A stretch of DNA of 45,704 bases from Microbacterium flavum (GTDB lineage Bacteria; Actinomycetota; Actinomycetes; Actinomycetales; Microbacteriaceae): the NCBI RefSeq assembly GCF_018717645.1, contig NZ_JAFLHG010000018.1, positions 1 to 45,704 on the forward strand, in the 5' to 3' direction. The translations under genes were made by a program, and so were the position numbers. Of the stretch, positions 44,475-45,704 are shown one piece after another (position 1 is the first letter of the stretch; each line of letters starts with the position of its first letter). The notes under the pieces are model-generated. The model did no database searches. It was not told where the DNA came from and saw nothing but the letters and a program-made list of their open reading frames with translations.

Positions 44475-45482
44475 GCGACTCGGCTGCACGCGCGGCGGCT
44501 CTCCGGGCATCTTGGGGAACTCGGGGGGGAACGGGAGCTCGCCGAGCCCCGCATCGAGGTCGCGCTGCCACCACTCGAGCAGGGTGTCGATCCGGCCGGG
44601 GTGGGCCTGCAGGTCCTCCCACGGGTCGCCGATCTCGGCGAGGCGCGTCGGCACCGTCCGCACCGTGAAGGCGGCGGGGTCGACGCCCGCCTCCAGCTCC
44701 TCCCACGTGATCGGTGTCGCGACCGTCGCACCGGGCAGGGCGCGCGGGCTGTAGGCACCCGCCATCGTGCGATCGCGGTTCGCCTGGTTGAAGTCCACGA
44801 ACACGCGCTCGCCTCGCTCCTCCTTCCACCACGCCGTGGTCACCCGGTCGGGCATCCGCCGCTCGAGCTCGCGCCCGGCGGCGATGACGGCGTGGCGCAC
44901 ATCGAGGAACTCGTGCTCGGGCGCGATCGGGCAGAACACGTGGATGCCGCGGTTGCCGCTCGTCTTCAGCCACGCCTCCAGCCCCGCTTCGCGGAGGACC
45001 TCCCGGAGGGCGGGCGCCACCGCGGCGGCATCGGTGAAGTCCGTCCCCGGCTGAGGGTCGAGGTCGATCCGCAGCTCCACCGGATCGTCCGTGTCTGCGG
45101 CGAGCGAGGCCCACGGATGGAAGACGACCGTGTTCATCTGCACTGCCCAGACGATGGCGGCGGCCTCGTCGAGGACGACCTGCGGATGCCGGCGGCCGCT
45201 GTTGTACGTGCACATCACCTCGTGCACGTAGTCGGGCGCGCCTTTGGGCGGGTTCTTGGAGAAGAAGCTCTCCCCCGCGACGGAGTCGGGGAAGCGCTCG
45301 AGCGACACCGGGCGATGTCCGTTGGCGCGCAGGAACGGCTCCGACACGGCGATCGCGTACTCGGCGAGCTCGCGCTTGGTGATCCCCGCCTCCGGCCAGA
45401 TGACCCGGCTCGGGCTCGACAGCGACACCTCGCGGTCGCCATCCGGGCCCGGGACGGTCAGAGTGATGCGCTCGGAGGCCAT
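44457..45482 (-). CDS. Stand-alone LigD-type polymerase domain (primase-polymerase)
   Basis: This 341-residue protein matches the polymerase module of LigD, an archaeo-eukaryotic primase-type polymerase that fills gaps and adds ribonucleotides during end joining or base-excision repair. Metal-binding Asp residues lie in LRIDLDPQPGTDF (about 136-148), the phosphate and nucleotide pocket in LKTSGNRGIHVFCPI (about 171-185), and a third conserved acid in RVFVDFNQANRDRTMAGAYS (about 225-244). There is no ligase or nuclease domain. The nearby LigC-type gene at 40606 is a likely partner. No ku gene is visible. ATG 45482 lies 6 nt after TAGGGT. Confidence 0.9.
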   Translation of the reverse strand: MASERITLTVPGPDGDREVSLSSPSRVIWPEAGITKRELAEYAIAVSEPFLRANGHRPVSLERFPDSVAGESFFSKNPPKGAPDYVHEVMCTYNSGRRHPQVVLDEAAAIVWAVQMNTVVFHPWASLAADTDDPVELRIDLDPQPGTDFTDAAAVAPALREVLREAGLEAWLKTSGNRGIHVFCPIAPEHEFLDVRHAVIAAGRELERRMPDRVTTAWWKEERGERVFVDFNQANRDRTMAGAYSPRALPGATVATPITWEELEAGVDPAAFTVRTVPTRLAEIGDPWEDLQAHPGRIDTLLEWWQRDLDAGLGELPFPPEFPKMPGEPPRVQPSRARRPN

Positions 45483-45488
45483 GCGCTC

Positions 45489-45494
45489 ACCCTA
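45489..45494 (-). promoter_or_regulatory. -10 box TAGGGT, leaderless start of the polymerase-domain gene
   Basis: TAGGGT on the minus strand ends 6 nt before ATG 45482. Confidence 0.55.
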
Positions 45495-45529
45495 GGCGCG
45501 CGCCCCATCCCGCGACACCCCCCGTTTCT

Positions 45530-45704
45530 GCCTCTTGTGCCCGCCCCTCCCCCCCCCATACCCCCACTCCCCCGCCCCCCCCCCCCCCCTCTACACAATT
45601 GCCGGCCCCCACCACACCGAAACAAACCACGGTCGGCCTTCTTCCTTATAATCAACACAAAAACAATATATGAACACCTCCAGGACACAACCATGCTACT
45701 GCAC
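45530..45704. other. Atypical, probably low-quality contig end
   Basis: After about 45530 the sequence passes through several poly-C runs (45548-45590), then becomes AT-rich and unlike the rest of the window. No supported gene, promoter or repeat is seen. Poor read quality or foreign sequence at a contig end is the simplest explanation. Confidence 0.65.

Noticed and set aside
44457..45482. Full-length LigD
   Set aside because: Only the polymerase module is present; ligase and phosphoesterase domains are absent from this gene.

Overview
The window looks like chromosomal DNA from a high-GC actinobacterium, most likely Microbacterium or a close Microbacteriaceae relative. This rests on the strong GC codon bias, GTG starts, TANNNT -10 boxes, a monomeric NADP isocitrate dehydrogenase, and the order sucCD ... 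PerM-type protein, purN, purH, which matches mycobacteria. Almost all of it is densely packed genes. I see no tRNA, rRNA, CRISPR array, insertion sequence or prophage. Both ends carry poly-C tracts (about 355-500 and 45548-45590) and the last ~110 bases are AT-rich and unlike the rest, so the ends look like poor-quality contig termini.

Layout. 1-3483: a partial Pro/Thr-rich membrane-anchored protein with a disrupted frame, a YrdB-type membrane protein overlapping a GlcD-type FAD oxidase, and an unknown membrane protein. 3522-9699: a minus-strand amino-sugar operon in the order ROK regulator, lipoprotein binding protein, two permeases, ROK kinase, NagB. 9797-14124: a small lipoprotein, an L,D-transpeptidase and isocitrate dehydrogenase. 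14235-18984: carboxylesterase, GAP-family membrane protein and a two-component pair. 19093-20626: an acetyltransferase and a DUF559/AbiEi-like protein bracketed by a 39-nt direct repeat. 20733-24735: a heterodimeric ABC exporter behind its own promoter and a 23-codon leader ORF. 24802-26789: the Ogt and Ada-AlkA alkylation-repair pair. 26966-30666: purH, purN and a PerM-like membrane protein. 30748-35621: a purine permease and a five-gene cluster with type VII secretion-like features. 35712-37820: sucCD. 38011-40462: TetR regulator and acyl-CoA dehydrogenase. 40606-45482: a LigC-type DNA ligase, ThrE-type exporter, AI-2E family transporter and a stand-alone LigD-type polymerase domain.

How it works together. 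The sugar operon imports and phosphorylates an amino sugar and deaminates glucosamine-6-phosphate to fructose-6-phosphate, under a ROK repressor whose probable operator lies at its own start codon. Isocitrate dehydrogenase and succinyl-CoA synthetase lie 23 kb apart but share a near-identical palindrome upstream, which suggests one regulator of TCA-cycle genes. The exporter leader resembles the logic of antibiotic-sensing attenuators. LigC and the polymerase domain are probable partners in gap-filling DNA repair.

The most notable signals are the leader ORF with alternative hairpins before the ABC exporter, the uncharacterised type VII-like cluster, the shared TCA palindrome, an over-represented GGATGCC word whose inverted pairs form three of the convergent-gene terminators, and a strikingly constant 6-nt gap between -10 boxes and start codons that predicts many leaderless mRNAs.
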